The notes: generated by a model from the letters alone, not told the origin. A stretch of DNA of 64,000 bases from Linanthus parryae (GCA_023055425.1 JALGPY010000004.1:57373718-57437717), one strand, 5' to 3'. Shown: positions 22,320 to 34,783, numbered from the stretch's first letter. A program made the numbers and translations.

Positions 22320-24755
22320 CTCTCCTCTTCTAATCTAAGGTCCGCCCTGTCTTTCGCAGTGGAAGTTGACATCTCCTTCACTTTATGTTCCTTAGATTCA
22401 ATTTCCAACCTCTTGTTTTCAATTTTTGCAGAACTCTCTTTCCTCTTTTCATTAAATTTTGAACACTGAGCCTATGCAGTTTTACGAACTTCCATCTCTA
22501 ACCATCCTACATTGATCCCAGCCTTCTTAGCATCTATGAGGATTGATTCAACATCAAGTAGCATACATCCCCTAATATTAGGGTCTTCCCACAGCACTTT
22601 GGCGACTTCGCATCTCTTCCAAGTAAGTTTTCCTAAGCAAACCACTCTCCAACGTGCACATTTCCATCATATCTCCATGCCTGTTAAAAATGCTTTGAAG
22701 AGTTGATATTACAGTTTCACTCACATCCAACCCGAGCATATTACACATGGCAGGAGAAGTATTCAGATCAATAGAGCTTGATTCATTCTCCCCTGAGGTA
22801 CCCGGCTGAGAGATTGAACCGTTCCGTTGATTGGGCAGCAGCAATTTTGGGATGAAGAGCCCTTCTGTGTCTTGTTCTGCTAGATAAGTTAAAATGAATA
22901 CAACCAGGGACCCTAAAATAAATACTGAAAACAGTGAACATATAACATGTAACTACAGCATCAGTTTGAAGACAGAGAGAAAGCCAAACAGCACGTGCTT
23001 ATTGAGTAAAATGGAATGCGATCAATTCAAAAGAAAATGATGTTAGAAAATTTACATGCCCTGGCAACACGTACGAACAGCTATAGGATCTGACCATTAG
23101 ATCACATCATTATTAAGTTTGACAGTCAAAGGATTCAAAAGAATCGTACATTTCATGATTACTCGACCAATGATCTTGATTCTTGACATTGGTTTTAACT
23201 TGGTATAAGTATCATAAAAATTGAATGTTTTTATACAGAAATAATATTACATTGATTCTTATTAAGCCATACTATGTGGTGGTAACTGATGTTTGTATAC
23301 TCTCCACTCACAAATCTGTCATTAACACCATCTTGACTCTCAACTATCTTCTTTTTCATTTCTCAGACACATCATCTGAATATTTGATGCGGTTTTTAAT
23401 TCTGGTGAGAACTTTCTGATTTTCATGTAGTCTGTTTTAGAGCAAAAACAATTTAAATTTTCAGCTTGCGTATGTAAAAACATTCTTTAGCAACAATTAC
23501 ATCATTCCATCTATTTCATGATCGCAATATTAATTGTTGTGCAGCTAACTCAAGCAGTCACATGCAAGCCTAGGCAATGGAAATTGACGAGGTGTTAGGA
23601 ACTTATGACTGTCCTTACAATGGTCTCAAGACTATAACACAATGCCAATGTCTGGGAAATTACAGGATTAATCTTAGGAATACATGACTACAATCTTCCC
23701 CCTAAAAAGATACTGATAACTCAATCAAAATGTCAAACTAGTCACACATTGCAAACAAAAGACAACTTATTTCCTCTTTTCAATAAAAGCAATTCGACCA
23801 ATTTTTCCCGTCTAGGTAAAAAGATTTAACAAATATTACGTCTCAGAACTATTGGCCAAACAATAACAAGAGGCAAAAAGATTCTGATAGTCTCCTCTAT
23901 TAAAATAATCGAGTCAAAAATAGCAAAAGAACATCAAAACTCAAGAAGTTGTTGATATAGTGCTCGAAGGTTCGGATTGTCTCCGTGGCTCATAGAGAAA
24001 CAGACCAGTAACACCGAAGATTCTCTCTTTAAATTAATTGTAACTCACCAGAAGTACGAGCGTCCGTGCCAGCGCCGCCACTACAATTGCTACCTCCGCC
24101 GCCTGAAATGCGATTATCACGAGGTATCTGTTTCTTTCTGACCAGATTGGGTACTGGGGAGGGATTGAACCATGCATCTGAGTCTTCTTCCGGAAGGACC
24201 TCCTTAAATTAATTTGGGAGGATCCACCCTGATCGCTCGATCGCAGCCGCATGTTATACCTCTTGCGGCTAAGAACTTCCGAAGGAACTTCCACCTCATA
24301 ACTGGATTCAGATTCGGTTTCTGATCCGATTTCCAGTTCTGATGACATTGGAGAAGGAATCAAATGACTGGGACACAGAAACAAAACGATTGAGAGAGAG
24401 AGATTCGAAGGTGAATGAATAACCTAAGAGAAACAGCAAGGAAATGAGAGCGACAGAGAGACACGGCGAAGAAATGAGAGCGAGAGAGTGAACAGATACA
24501 ATGAATCTGGTATAATTCTCTTGACATGAATTCATCTTTTATTATATGCATTTCCCTTGAAAGTTTTTTAGCCAACTGACCCCTCTTCCTGTCTAATACA
24601 TTCTATGTTGTCAATCATTTTAAACTCAAAATGCTACACAATAAGAACAATATATATAGGAAGTTAGTAAGTGGTCGCTAACAAGTTCTGTAACTTAAAT
24701 ATTAAGGACATTTTTCATTAAATAAATTCCTAATATCACATCTAGTTATCAAACG
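22320..24755. repeat. Palindrome, left arm
   Basis: This arm is the inverted counterpart of 24757-26990. Landmarks pair in mirror order: 22321-22360 with 26925-26975, 22721-22739 with 26551-26570, 24050 with 25400, 24340 with 25150. Pairing continues to the centre, where CCTAATATCACATCTAG near 24729 faces CTAAATGTAGTTGTGTTATTAGG ending near 24784. The arms differ by substitutions and a net indel of roughly 200 bp, so this is an old duplication. Confidence 0.85.
22330..24347 (-). pseudogene. Two-exon PEARLI-4-like gene copy, left palindrome arm
   Basis: Exon 1 starts at an ATG at 24345-24347 and encodes an acidic/serine-rich start (SSELEIGSETESESS), a basic stretch, and LARTLVLL before a GTGAGT splice donor near 24050. 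Exon 2 begins near 22880 after an AG acceptor and encodes LGLDVSETVISTLQSIFNRH, then LESGLLRKTYLEEM, DPNIRGCMLL, INVGWLEMEV and a charged coiled-coil-like tail. The GLDVSxTVxxxLxxIFxxHGD and xNVxWLxxxV pattern resembles the plant 'phospholipase-like PEARLI 4' domain, a family of unproven function; this assignment is from memory. A frameshift near 22610 and a stop near 22470 disrupt exon 2. Confidence 0.55.
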
Positions 24756-24756
24756 A

Positions 24757-26990
24757 TAATTCTAAATGTAGTTGTGTTATTAGGAAGTTATCAAAGAAAA
24801 AGTTACTTAATATTCCAGGGATAGAACTTGTTAAACTGGCAGCTTATTAACTTTCTGTTTCTATTTTTTCTTTTTGTATAGCATTTTAAGTTTGAATGAT
24901 TGACAGCAAAGAATCAGTTTAGACAGGAAGAGGGTTCAATTGTTTTAAACTCTTACATGGGGATGGATTTAACAGGTTAAATTCTCATCAAAAGAGTTTT
25001 ACCAGATTGATTGTATGTATTCTCACTTCTTGCCCTCATTTCTTCGCCGTCTCTCTTAGGTTTTTCATTCACCTTTAAACTTCGTTGTCTCTCTCTCTCT
25101 ATCATCTCCTTGCTCCGTCACTATCATTTGATTCCATTTCAAATATCATCAGAACCGGAAATCGAATCAGAAACTGATTCTGAATCCAGTTCGGAAGTAG
25201 AAGTTTTTTCGGGAGTTCATAGCCGCCAGATGTATACCATGCGGCTGCCACCGAACGATCAGGGCGAGTCATCCCAAGTTAATTTAAGGAGTTCCCTCCA
25301 GGACCGAAAGACGCAATTACCTCTTATTTATCGCAATTCAGGCTGCAGCGGTAGCAATGGTGGTGGTGCGACACTGGCACGGACACTCGTACTTCTGGTG
25401 AGTCATAGTTTATTTCTGAGAGAATCTTTAGTGTTCCATCTCGTGGCTGCTGTGGCTACTGGAGCAGGTATATCAACTTCTGGAGCATTGATGTTGCTTT
25501 TGGTATCTTTTTATTTTATTCCCCTCTTATTATTGTCCAGCCGTTAGTTCTAGTACGACATTTCTTGAATCTTTTCTAACCGGAAACAATTGGTTCGAAC
25601 TGTGTTTATTACAAAGGGGAACTTAAGTAACGTTTTGTCTGCAATGTGTGGACTAGTTCGACATTTTGGTTGTTATTAACAACACGTCAATTTCTGTTGC
25701 CTAGGCTTGCAAGTGACTGCATAAGTTAACTTCACAACTGTTAATATTGCAATCATGAAATAGATGAAATGGCATAATAGTTGCTAAAAAAATGTTTCTA
25801 CACATGCAACTTTTAGAACTAAATCATTTTGGCACTAAAATAAAGAACACGGAACTCTGATAAGTTCTCACGAGAAATAAAACAACAAATATGCAAATGA
25901 TGTTTCTGAGAGGGAGAGAAGAAAGTTGATAGTCAACGTTGTGGTAATGACAGATTGTGAGTAGAGAGTATACAAACATTAGGAACCACATATAGTAAGT
26001 CTTAATTAGAACCAACGTATCATTATTTCTGTAAGAAAACATTAAACTTTTATGATACGTTAACCAAGTTTACATCGATGTCAAGAATCAAGATCATCGG
26101 TAAAGTGTCATGAAATTAAAGATTTTTGAAACCTTTTGCTGTCAAGGTTAATAATGATGTGATCTAATGGCTAGAGCCTAAAGTTGACCACAGGTGTTGC
26201 TAAGGCATGTAAATTATCTAACAATCATTTTCTATTGAATTTATTGCATCCCATTTTATATCATAAGCATGTGATATTTGGCCTTCTTTCTGTCTTCAAA
26301 TTGATAATGTAGTTACAGGTTATTTGTTCACTGTTTTCAGTATTTATTTTGGGGCTCCTGATTGTATTCATTTCAACTCATCCAGCAGAACAAAACAAAT
26401 TAGTTGTATTGGGCTCTTCATCAACGCCAAAATTACTGCTACCAAATCAACGGAAAGATTCAATCCCTCAGCTGGGTACCTCGAGGGAGAATGAATCAAG
26501 CTCTATTGTTCTGACTTCTGAATACTTCTCCTGCCGTGTCTAAACTCTAATATGCTTGGGTTGGATGTGAGTGAAACTGTAAAATCGACTCTTCAAAGCA
26601 TTCTTAACAAGCACGCAGATATAATGGAAAGGTGCTCGTTGGAGAGTGGTTTGCTTAGGAAAACCTATTTGGAAGAGATATACAAGTTTGCCAAAGGGCT
26701 ATGGGAAGACCCTAATATTAGGGGAAGTATGCTACTTGCTGTTGAATCGATCGTCATAGATGCTAAGAAGGCAGGGATCAACGTGGGATGGTTAGAGATG
26801 GAAGTTCGTGAAGCTGCAGAGGCTTAGTGTTCAAAATTAAATGAAAAGTGGAAAGAGAGTTCTGCAAAAATTGAAAACAAGAAGGTCGAAATAGAATATA
26901 AGGAACATAAAGTGAACGAGATGTTCACTTCCATTGCAAAAGATAGGGCAGACCTTAGATTAGAAGAGGGTGAAATATACAGAGAGAGGG
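24757..26990. repeat. Palindrome, right arm
   Basis: Inverted partner of 22320-24755. Homology on this side fades near 26990, just after 'gggcagaccttagattagaagagg', the mirror of 22321-22345. The spacer at the centre is at most a few tens of bases. Confidence 0.85.
25011..26830 (+). pseudogene. Two-exon PEARLI-4-like gene copy, right palindrome arm
   Basis: Mirror copy of the left-arm gene. The codon matching the left copy's ATG reads ATA near 25144; an upstream ATG at 25011 is in frame. Exon 1 contains SSEPEIESETDSESSSEVEV and LARTLVLL followed by a GTGAGT donor at about 25398. Exon 2 starts near 26385, has a stop near 26541 caused by a small insertion, and resumes at 26552 with MLGLDVSETVKSTLQSILNK, LESGLLRKTYLEEI, a KFAKGLWEDPNIRG segment and INVGWLEMEV. 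A TAG ends the frame at 26825-26827, close to the stop in the left copy. Exon order and both splice sites are shared by the copies, so the unit was a spliced gene when duplicated. Confidence 0.55.
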
Positions 26991-28174
26991 AGATCGGAGA
27001 GACAGGGAGACTTTCCAAGGCTGGACGGCGGCGAAGTCACCGGAGTTCAACGAGACTCGTCGGTTTCAGGTCGGCTTCGTCGCCAGAGACACGCAAAGGG
27101 GAACGAGAGACATTGAGTGTGACTGTGAGTGAGTGGAGGAGAAAAAGGGGATATGGCTTTAAAACCTTTAGGTTGTGTTGGGTAAAGGATTTGAATTTGG
27201 ATTTGGCTTCAAAGTAAAAATTGTATATACATAATTGAATTTAGTTAGAGAGGATCGGTAGTGGAAGACTAACATGATGTATGAAAAAAGAATCCTAATA
27301 GCTCTAATAGGTAAGATTTGAAATGGCATGTGTTTAGTAGTCATTTAAAACCCCTTAGGTTGTGAATGACTTGTTGGAGCTAAAATATAAGGTTCTACTC
27401 AAATAAAAATCTTGAGCCCGATTTTGTTCTGAAAAATTGCTCTATCCAAATCCAAATTCATGCTCAAATTCACTGGGAATCCATACGGAGCCCAAGTGAA
27501 TAACCGATACTTGTATTATCAATTCTAACAATATGTTTATAGGTTCATAAGAAACTACTATAGATTCTTGGTCGAAGGGTTGGAAATTAAAAACCGCTAC
27601 TCCTACTATCGGTTTCAAAACGAGCCCATAGCGGTATTATCCCCAAGGGAGCTCATACCATTGAAAAAGTCCCATAAATTTCCTTCCACTCCTTGTTCGC
27701 ACAATTTAGCAATGTGATTCATAAATTTCCTTCAACTCCTTGTTTGCACATTTGATTGACGTTATTAAGACACCTTCTCTTGGAGGAGCATTATGAATGG
27801 TAAAAAGTTTTCATCTGGATGTATTGGGATTCGGGAACTTGGCATGATTCAGGGAACTCTTAACAGATATGAATATTCCATCACTGTCAAGGACTATTGA
27901 GAGGAGGTAAATGCTAGAGCTCTCCCTATATTCTTTAAGCTCTCATATAACAATACTGCCTCCATCATGGCACCCCTTTCTCCCCTCCTCAAACCTCCCC
28001 AGACAACAGATGGCTTAAAATACCCAATAGCATGATTTCCCGAAATCAAGTAAATCCTTTCTCAGCCCATGGAACAAATTTACCTCTACTTGAATTCTCG
28101 CCCACCAAAACCATCATACCAATAAAACCCTTAACCTCTTTATTGCCAAAAGTAGATTTTTGTCTGTGGAACCT
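26991..28174. other. Intergenic DNA between palindrome and PIF-like element
   Basis: No recognised gene. A weak inverted similarity between 'gatttgaatttggatttgg' near 27190 and 'ccaaatccaaattcatgctc' near 27455 could be a decayed MITE but has no clear termini. Sequence near 27780-28170 has short open stretches without a recognisable domain; it continues on the far side of the element at 29617. Confidence 0.4.
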
Positions 28175-28177
28175 TAA

Positions 28178-29613
28178 GGCTCTGACTGGTTTGTGGAAAA
28201 CGAAAAGGAAAGGAAAGGAAAGGAAATAAATGGAAAAGAAAGTTATTTTCTTTCCTATGTTTGGTGGCCGTTGGAAAATATGAAATATATCAATTTTCCT
28301 TTTCCTGTTTGGTTACACCAAACTTGAAAAAGGAAAAGCAATATAAATCAAATTTATTGAACATACACAAACCACTGGGAATTTTAACTTGCACACTGTA
28401 AAATTTGATAGCTAATTTCCATACAAAACAAACATCGTAGCAAGCAGATGACAGGAATCTTCCAAAGAAAACATGAGATATGATCGAATAAGGTTCTGTG
28501 ACTTTCATTTGACAATTTCCAGGTAGATTCCGTGGCTTTTATTTGAGAAACATGAGAAACGATCGTATACGATGTCGAAAACCTCTGCCACTATGTCGAT
28601 TTTTACTTAAAAGATCATTTTTCAAAATCACATGCCAACACTTATCACTTGGATGAAAACGAACCATCAAACACCTTTGATCAAAATCAACCTATATTCC
28701 CATGACAGCCTATAGAGCAGGACTCAAATATTAAAACTTATGACATATGAAAGTGTAAAACATTTTGTTGATGCGGTGGCGACAAGCAAAATACTAGAAT
28801 CTCAGACTCATGATCAGGTGGCATTCTTCTATTCCCATGAATTATGCAGAAGCATCGGTTCTATAGAAGTATCTCACCTGCCTGACTACATCCTCTAGAT
28901 TAACTCCAAGCTTTCACAGATCCTCTGGTTTGGCCCCCACAAATTCTTGATTGACAATTGCATTAAGCAATGCTCTAGCCTGCAACAAGACCACACCAGG
29001 ACACCAACATTTTATCTCTTTATCGGCTTCCATTCAGTCTTGTAATCACGCAACAATTCATTAGCAGTTCATTGTTGAATTGAAGCATACCTGATGACAT
29101 TGATTTTCCGGACTTGGAGTAAATTCTTCCACTGATAATCCGGGTTCCAGTCATCTCTTTCACTTTGGCTTGACTACACCGAGTTGCGAAGTGCCCGACT
29201 CATTCTTGACTGAGAACCGAAGAACCGATTTGTAGCTTCGTCTTCCTCCGCTGAAAGGGGTGGAAATCAAAAGGCCAAAATTGAACTGGGTAAAGTTCAT
29301 ATTAGACTCATGCTCTCCGATTTGAGAGAGTGGAGATAGTCGATCGTGCAGAGGCGTCCTTTACCGCTTGAGAGAGGAGGGGAGAGAACGAGAATAGGTC
29401 GCCCAATGGAAGACGTCGCGACGTTTTTTTCTTTTTATTTTCCATCCAATGGATGGAAAGTTGATTTTCTGTTTCCTTATTAAAAGTTTTCCATTGCTAT
29501 TTCTTTTATTTTCCTTTCCTTTCTTCAAATATTTCAACGACCAAACAAAATTTAGAAAATTTTAGGCAAATCATTTTTTTTTCCATTTCACTTTCCAGGA
29601 ACCAAACATAGCC
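28178..29613. mobile_element. PIF/Harbinger-like TIR element carrying a host gene fragment
   Basis: A 1436-bp unit flanked by TAA on both sides (28175-28177 and 29614-29616). Its ends are imperfect inverted repeats: GGCTCTGACTGGTTTGTGGA on the left against GGCTATGTTTGGTTCCTGGA on the complement of the right end, continuing for about 100 bp as purine-rich 'ggaaaggaaagg' on the left and its complement 'cctttccttt' on the right. I see no transposase. The interior holds a spliced gene fragment on the minus strand. TAA duplications and GGC/GCC ends are the PIF/Harbinger pattern; a hAT or Mutator origin would need 8- or 9-bp duplications, which are not seen. Confidence 0.72.
28838..29165 (-). pseudogene. 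Captured host-gene fragment with two exons
   Basis: An exon at 28878-28979 is bounded by a TTGTTGCAG acceptor and a CAG/GTGAGA donor. It is 34 codons in phase 0 and reads ARALLNAIVNQEFVGAKPED, then a TGA at the third codon after, then KLGVNLEDVVRQ. Upstream an exon ends at 29091 with a CAG/GTATGC donor; the phase-compatible frame reads LSVEEFTPSPENQCHQ, which joins in frame. I do not recognise the parent gene. Intact splice sites and codon-like sequence inside an element without transposase suggest transduplication of genomic DNA rather than mRNA. The TGA shows it is no longer coding. Confidence 0.55.
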
Positions 29614-29616
29614 TAA

Positions 29617-31070
29617 AGAAAACTCCTGAACACTTATTCTGGCTGGACTTTGATCCAAACCACACCTTCAGTTCATGGTTGTTTGAGAAGGGCTCTTCTA
29701 GTTTTCCTCACTCAAAGAGATTAGAAGGAATGACCTAATCTTTGACAACATCACCCAAGCACCTCTTCTCTGGGATGGATAAAATGCACCATGAAATAAT
29801 AAACGGTTCTGAAATTTAATCAAGGGTTGTGAAAAAGGATAAAGCAAAAGTGTATCAAAACGCATATTTACATGGTTCAGCCAGGAACTGATAAACCCAA
29901 CCGAATTTGCTTAGTTCTATTCACCAATGCCAAGAAGAATCACAAGAGAAATTAAAAAAATAATTTATCAACACAACCACTATGAGCCCAACTACAGAAT
30001 AAGCATGTGACCTATGAAACCTGACAGGGTTAAAGAACAGACAGCCAAGCTGTTGCTCCAACAAGTTTTGTTTTGTCCACATTCAGGTGGTAGACAAACA
30101 TGAACCAGGCGGGTACATAAACCATTCGCCTATGCTAGGCTCCACCTGACAGTAAGAGCATGATAACAGGAAGGTTTCAACTGGCCAGTGGTCAACGACA
30201 AGGCGATTCAGTTGCCGTTTGTGTGAAATTGTACGCTAAAAATCTTACTAGTCATCTATTTAATGCTCTGTTTCTTATTTTCTTTTTTCCGGGGTAGTGT
30301 TAGAAACTTTCTTGTTTTTCACCAATTAAAGCAGATTTTTGCTAGAACACCAGATTTCATGAATCTCAACTTTTGAATTCCCGCAGCATAAAGATGAGGT
30401 AGCAAGCTACAAAGAAAAAGTCCAAAAATAAGCCCAAATTAGGGACTCCTGACAAAAATTGGGGATCACTTTCTCGTGATACAATTGGATTTGAGGGTGC
30501 TCAGACCCTATAAGGACATAATATCATCCTAACATTCGCTATGCCATTTTTGTTCGATATGGTAGTTTAGTGGATCAATTGATATATCCAAACCCTGCTA
30601 GCTAGGTAGTGATGATTTAGCCACTTAAGTTAGTTGCATCGTTTTGCCCATTACAAAACAGACTCGACATGTAAATATAGTAAATACTGATCTGCAATTT
30701 GCATCATTCATATTAGAAGAATTCCACAGTCAAAGTTGGTCAAAGGGCAAGAAAGATATCTGGAGCAAAAAAGACGGACCTCACTGCTATATGATCAAGT
30801 CCAAGGACCTTATTGAGAAGAAACCAGAACTGCAGCTCCTCTCTGTAATTTTCTGGCTGCATTGAAAACAACCCAAAACATTTGAGGTATCGCCATTATT
30901 ATTCCAGTAGATTAGATCCGATGGTCCAAAATAAATTATATCGTTCTCTCATTTCCAACACTAATGAGATGTAGTTTTCTCTCTCTCTATCTATCTTCTT
31001 TGATTCTTTACCTTCATATTTCTTTCTGCAGAAACCCTAGCAAGGTTTCTTTCAATTCTCCCCTAGAAAA
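29617..31070. other. Intergenic DNA, nothing recognised
   Basis: About 1.45 kb without a recognisable domain. A 73-codon ORF at 30644-30865 (+) matches nothing I know and lacks codon-like structure. It leads into the copia gag relic on the minus strand, so its right part may be that element's degraded downstream region, but I cannot show it. Confidence 0.4.
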
Positions 31071-31074
31071 TGTT

Positions 31075-31762
31075 GCCTCCATCTTCTTTTTCTTCTGAAT
31101 AGTTGGCTTGATATTTTTTCTTCAAGCGTCAATTTTCCTTTGTGCCAACAGTCTTTCTCCAAGTGGCTCGTCTTGTTGCAGATGCGGCATGGCGAATATT
31201 TTTCTCTTCTTTCGCCTCCTTTATCCTTAGGTCTAAAATTTTCTTTTATTCTAGAATTATCTCCAAACTTCTTAGTATGTTTAGAAAATGAGACCGTATT
31301 TTGAGCTTAGACTGAAATGTGTTCTCCGTTGACTCGGTTTCATGCATACTCAATCTTTTCTCATAAGCTTCTAGAGTTCCCACTAAGTCTGTGACTGAAA
31401 AAGTGGTGAGACCCGCCGTCGCCTCAGTCGTCGTAACGATCGGATCGTACATAATAGGGAGACTGATAAGAATCTTCTCTACCACCATCTTATCGTTATA
31501 GTCTTCCCCATATGATCTTAGTTGATTAACTAGTTCTCTTAATCTTGAGTAGTATTCTATAACAATCTTTGATTGTTACATTTTCATGTTTGCCATATCT
31601 CTTCCCAATTTTTGGAGTTTAATATTACGTACCTTGACTCTTTCTTGAAACTCCTCTTTCAAGCTATCCCTCGCTTGCTTGGCGCTTGTAGCTCCACATA
31701 TCCTTGGGAAGATTGAATCTGCCATAGCCATTTGTATGAGTTTGGAAACCCTTGTGAGCAAT
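31075..31762 (-). pseudogene. Copia gag fragment with zinc knuckle
   Basis: Read on the minus strand: KLIQMAMADSIFPRI, SAKQARDSLKEEFQ, KLQKLGRDMANMKM, a TAA, then SRLRELVNQLRSYGEDYNDK, VEKILISLPIMYDPIV, LVGTLEAYEKRL and, near 31130-31200, a nucleocapsid knuckle CRICNKTSHLEKDC (CX2CX4HX4C). This is the UBN2-type gag common in plant copia elements. The N-terminal third and all of pol are missing. Its upstream end abuts the truncated LTR of gypsy element A at about 31763, so one of the two was cut at this junction. Confidence 0.82.
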
Positions 31763-32837
31763 TTAATAAAAGCTAATTAAATAATATGAAAAAAAATGAG
31801 AGAGAGAGAGAGAGAAAAAGAAACGGTTTCTCCCATCAGACGTATATGAAGTTGTGTTTTTGCAAAAAAACAATGCACTTCTCTCTCTTCTCCTCCTTCT
31901 TCTTAAACCCATCCCTCTCTCCCCTTCGGCTCACACACCCGACGCCACCACCATCCCACCATCCATCTCTCTCTCCATATCTCTCTCTCACCCTCCATCT
32001 CTCTGCTTCTCCCCTCCCTCTCGGCCATAAAGAAGCAGCGGCAGCAACAGTGGCTATAGGTCACGCCACCACTGCCGGAGAAGACCGACGGAACCACCGT
32101 CACCACCACCTACGTCTGTCTCCTGCCTCCCTCTACCCTTAGCTTCCCTTTCCCTCTCTGTTTCGATCCACGTAGAGGCAGTAGAAGCAGCAGCTAGCTG
32201 CAGAATCAACCCAGAACCACCACCGCCGGCGGCAAACGCCATTGACGCATGCGAAGAGCTCGAAGCCCAAGCTAACCGGAGCTACGACCACTTCTAATCT
32301 GTTCCAGGAGACTCCCAGGGACTCGGGGAGACGATAGATGAACCCAGCCAGTGCCAAGAACGCCGGAAAAGTCGCCGACGAAAACCATCGCCAGCCCACC
32401 CGACGGCAAATTCGAACAACCTCATTTCTCGACCGTTTTTCGCGGTTTTTAGCTTGGGTAAGATCTAAATCACTCCCTAGTTCATATTAGATAAGAAAAA
32501 TCCTATCTTGAGGCATGAATCAGCTTTTATGTGATCGATTTCATAGTTTATGTGAAAAGGGGGGTGAAAGTGTCTTTTCCTAAAACTTGGGGGTATAAAG
32601 TATCTTTTACCTAAATGTATATAGGTTATGAGTGGGGGGTTGTTGTGTACTTTCTGAAGAGCTAAGGGTATTTAGTGTGGCATCTAAAACTGTTGTTCTA
32701 TTGGGAAGGGGGTTTTGTTGTCTTTTGAGGAAATAATATTTACAGATATAAGAATACACATACACACCCATATATATATAAATATATATAAATATATATA
32801 TATATAAATATATATTTATATATATAAATATATATAA

Positions 32838-32870
<33 letters not shown>

Positions 32871-34769
32871 TATATATATATATAGACACACACACACACA
32901 CATACATGTATATGAAAATAAAGATAGGCGATTTGGAAATTAATTAACTTCCTAATTGTATAATTATTATTTAAATATGCAAAAATAACTTGAGTAGTAA
33001 AATTTTACAATAAATAGTTGTTACAAAGTAAACTAGAGTTGTTAAATATACTATGCCTATTTATTCAATAACCAATATCGTTTTGATTAACTAGTTAATC
33101 TCAAAGTATTGTAAATTGACATTCTAAATAAATTGCTTGTCTAAATATCGTTTTATTTTTTAGAAAAAATAATAGTAATAAGTTTATGAATATATTCTTG
33201 ACTTAATGTTTTATCTTTCTCTAAATTAAAAATAATTAATTATCATACCTATAAATAGATGTTAAATAATACTTATTCCTCCTTGTATGCATTTTATGGT
33301 TTCATCTCCTAAACAAGTTAAAATATAGTCTTTTATTTCACTATCAAGAATACATCCTTAATATTTAATTCCATTAATTAAATAATTTATTTTCTAAATA
33401 ATTTATTCTAGAAGAGTTAAATATAATTGTTAGAATATTAAGAATAAAATGTGGTTCTTTACAATAAAGTTTAAGATAGTATTTTCCTATTGTAAGAATT
33501 TATACTTAGGGAAATTCTAAAAGTAAATATTTTATTTTCTCACTATTTAAAATACAAGTGTATTAAACTTGAGTAGTAATATTAGATAATTATAATTTGA
33601 AGATATGATTATTGTAAACTAGCATACTCTTGACAATTATAGCAACAAATACAGATTTAGACTTTGTATGAGGTTAAATTGAATTTTCTCACATCGTCAC
33701 TTGCATTTCACGTGATAGTCAAACTTTCGATTAATTAGAAATTATAAATTTGTAGGTGACGAATTTGTAGACGAGGGCTACGTCTACCTTTGAGGGCATA
33801 CGTGCTATTTGCCGTTTTATTGAGGTGAGTAAACATGCCAAGTCTAACGTGCCCAGCTTCTTTCGTGTCGAAATATGATTTTGTTATCTGTCTCAAAATG
33901 TGATTTATGACTTACATACTTTACTTGAGATTGATTTTGTGTTGAGATAAATGTTTTGAAGTTGTCGCACGAAAACGATAATCCGTTAATAATGTAAAGC
34001 GGAAAGAGTTGTGCGGGGATCGTTATATTATTGCTAGATTGGTCGTGTTGACTTCGTTCACTCGACCCGTATTATTTTAACCTGATCGCAACCTATCGGG
34101 TCGCTCCATGTACTCACCTCTCTGGCCGCGGGGAGTCTTAGGGGGGTGCTGGCACTTAAGGTCTTGGTAGCCTAGTGAAAGTAGATCTTCCCCGCATCAA
34201 CAAGCTAATAATATGAGTTTCTTTGATATAGAGATTTATGACAAGAAAGAAGAGATAGATTGGGAATGACATTTCCCCGTTTGCAATATAATAGAAAGAT
34301 TCAGATGCAAGGCATAAGAAAGAGAATTTCATATGAGTTAGAATGTTCATACATTATTCTTCAGAGATTTATTCAGTTATTGTTCATTCTCCGTTATGAT
34401 TATTTTGGAAAGATATGGTTCGTAATATGTTTACAAGCTTGGGTGTTTACTTACTCGGTATTTTATTGCTAACTTTAGAAAAACTGCGGTTCCTGTTTTA
34501 TTCCCACCGCAGGTCAAGACGACGAAGGTTTGGCTTAGATCGGGGGGACGCAGACTCACCTAGTATTATCAGTGTGTTTAGTATCTCGAACTACTAGACG
34601 GTTTGGATCTTTTGTGTAAAAATATTTTAACACAATGTGTAAGACTGTTTGCTCATGTATATATAACTAAGGCAGCGTTTGTTCTTGATTTCCGCCATTT
34701 CGTATTAAGTAGCACCCACCCGGGCTATCCGATCGAGAACGGAAAGTCTGGGAATCAAGGGGTGTTACA
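31763..34769 (+). repeat. Element A, 5' LTR (5'-truncated, about 3.0 kb)
   Basis: From 31763 the sequence matches 63896-64000 of the 3' LTR ('aatttaataaaa', 'aaacggtttctcc', 'gaagttgtgtttttgcaaaaaa'). The first 173 bp of the 3' LTR (TGTAATACCCCG onward) have no counterpart here. It ends AAGGGGTGTTACA at 34769. The interior has GA/CT-rich sequence at 31790-32010, a GC-rich stretch to 32400, an AT/CA microsatellite at 32758-32905, and AT-rich DNA. ORFs inside it are not genes. Confidence 0.82.
32758..32905. repeat. (TA)n/(CA)n compound microsatellite
   Basis: Long alternating TA runs interrupted by 'aaatata' and two CA runs, within the LTR of element A. The minus-strand ORF over it is a translation of the repeat. 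Confidence 0.9.
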
Positions 34770-34771
34770 GG

Positions 34772-34783
34772 TGGTATCAGAGC
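34772..34783 (+). other. Element A primer-binding site
   Basis: TGGTATCAGAGC lies 2 bases after the LTR end, the same spacing as in element C. It is complementary to initiator tRNA-Met. Confidence 0.92.

Noticed and set aside
27150..27480. Possible MITE with inverted 'gaatttggatttgg' motifs
   Set aside because: The inverted similarity is short and internal; no matching termini or target duplication could be found.
32607..32903. 98-codon minus-strand ORF rich in Cys, Val, Ile and Tyr
   Set aside because: It is a direct translation of TA and CA microsatellites inside the LTR of element A.
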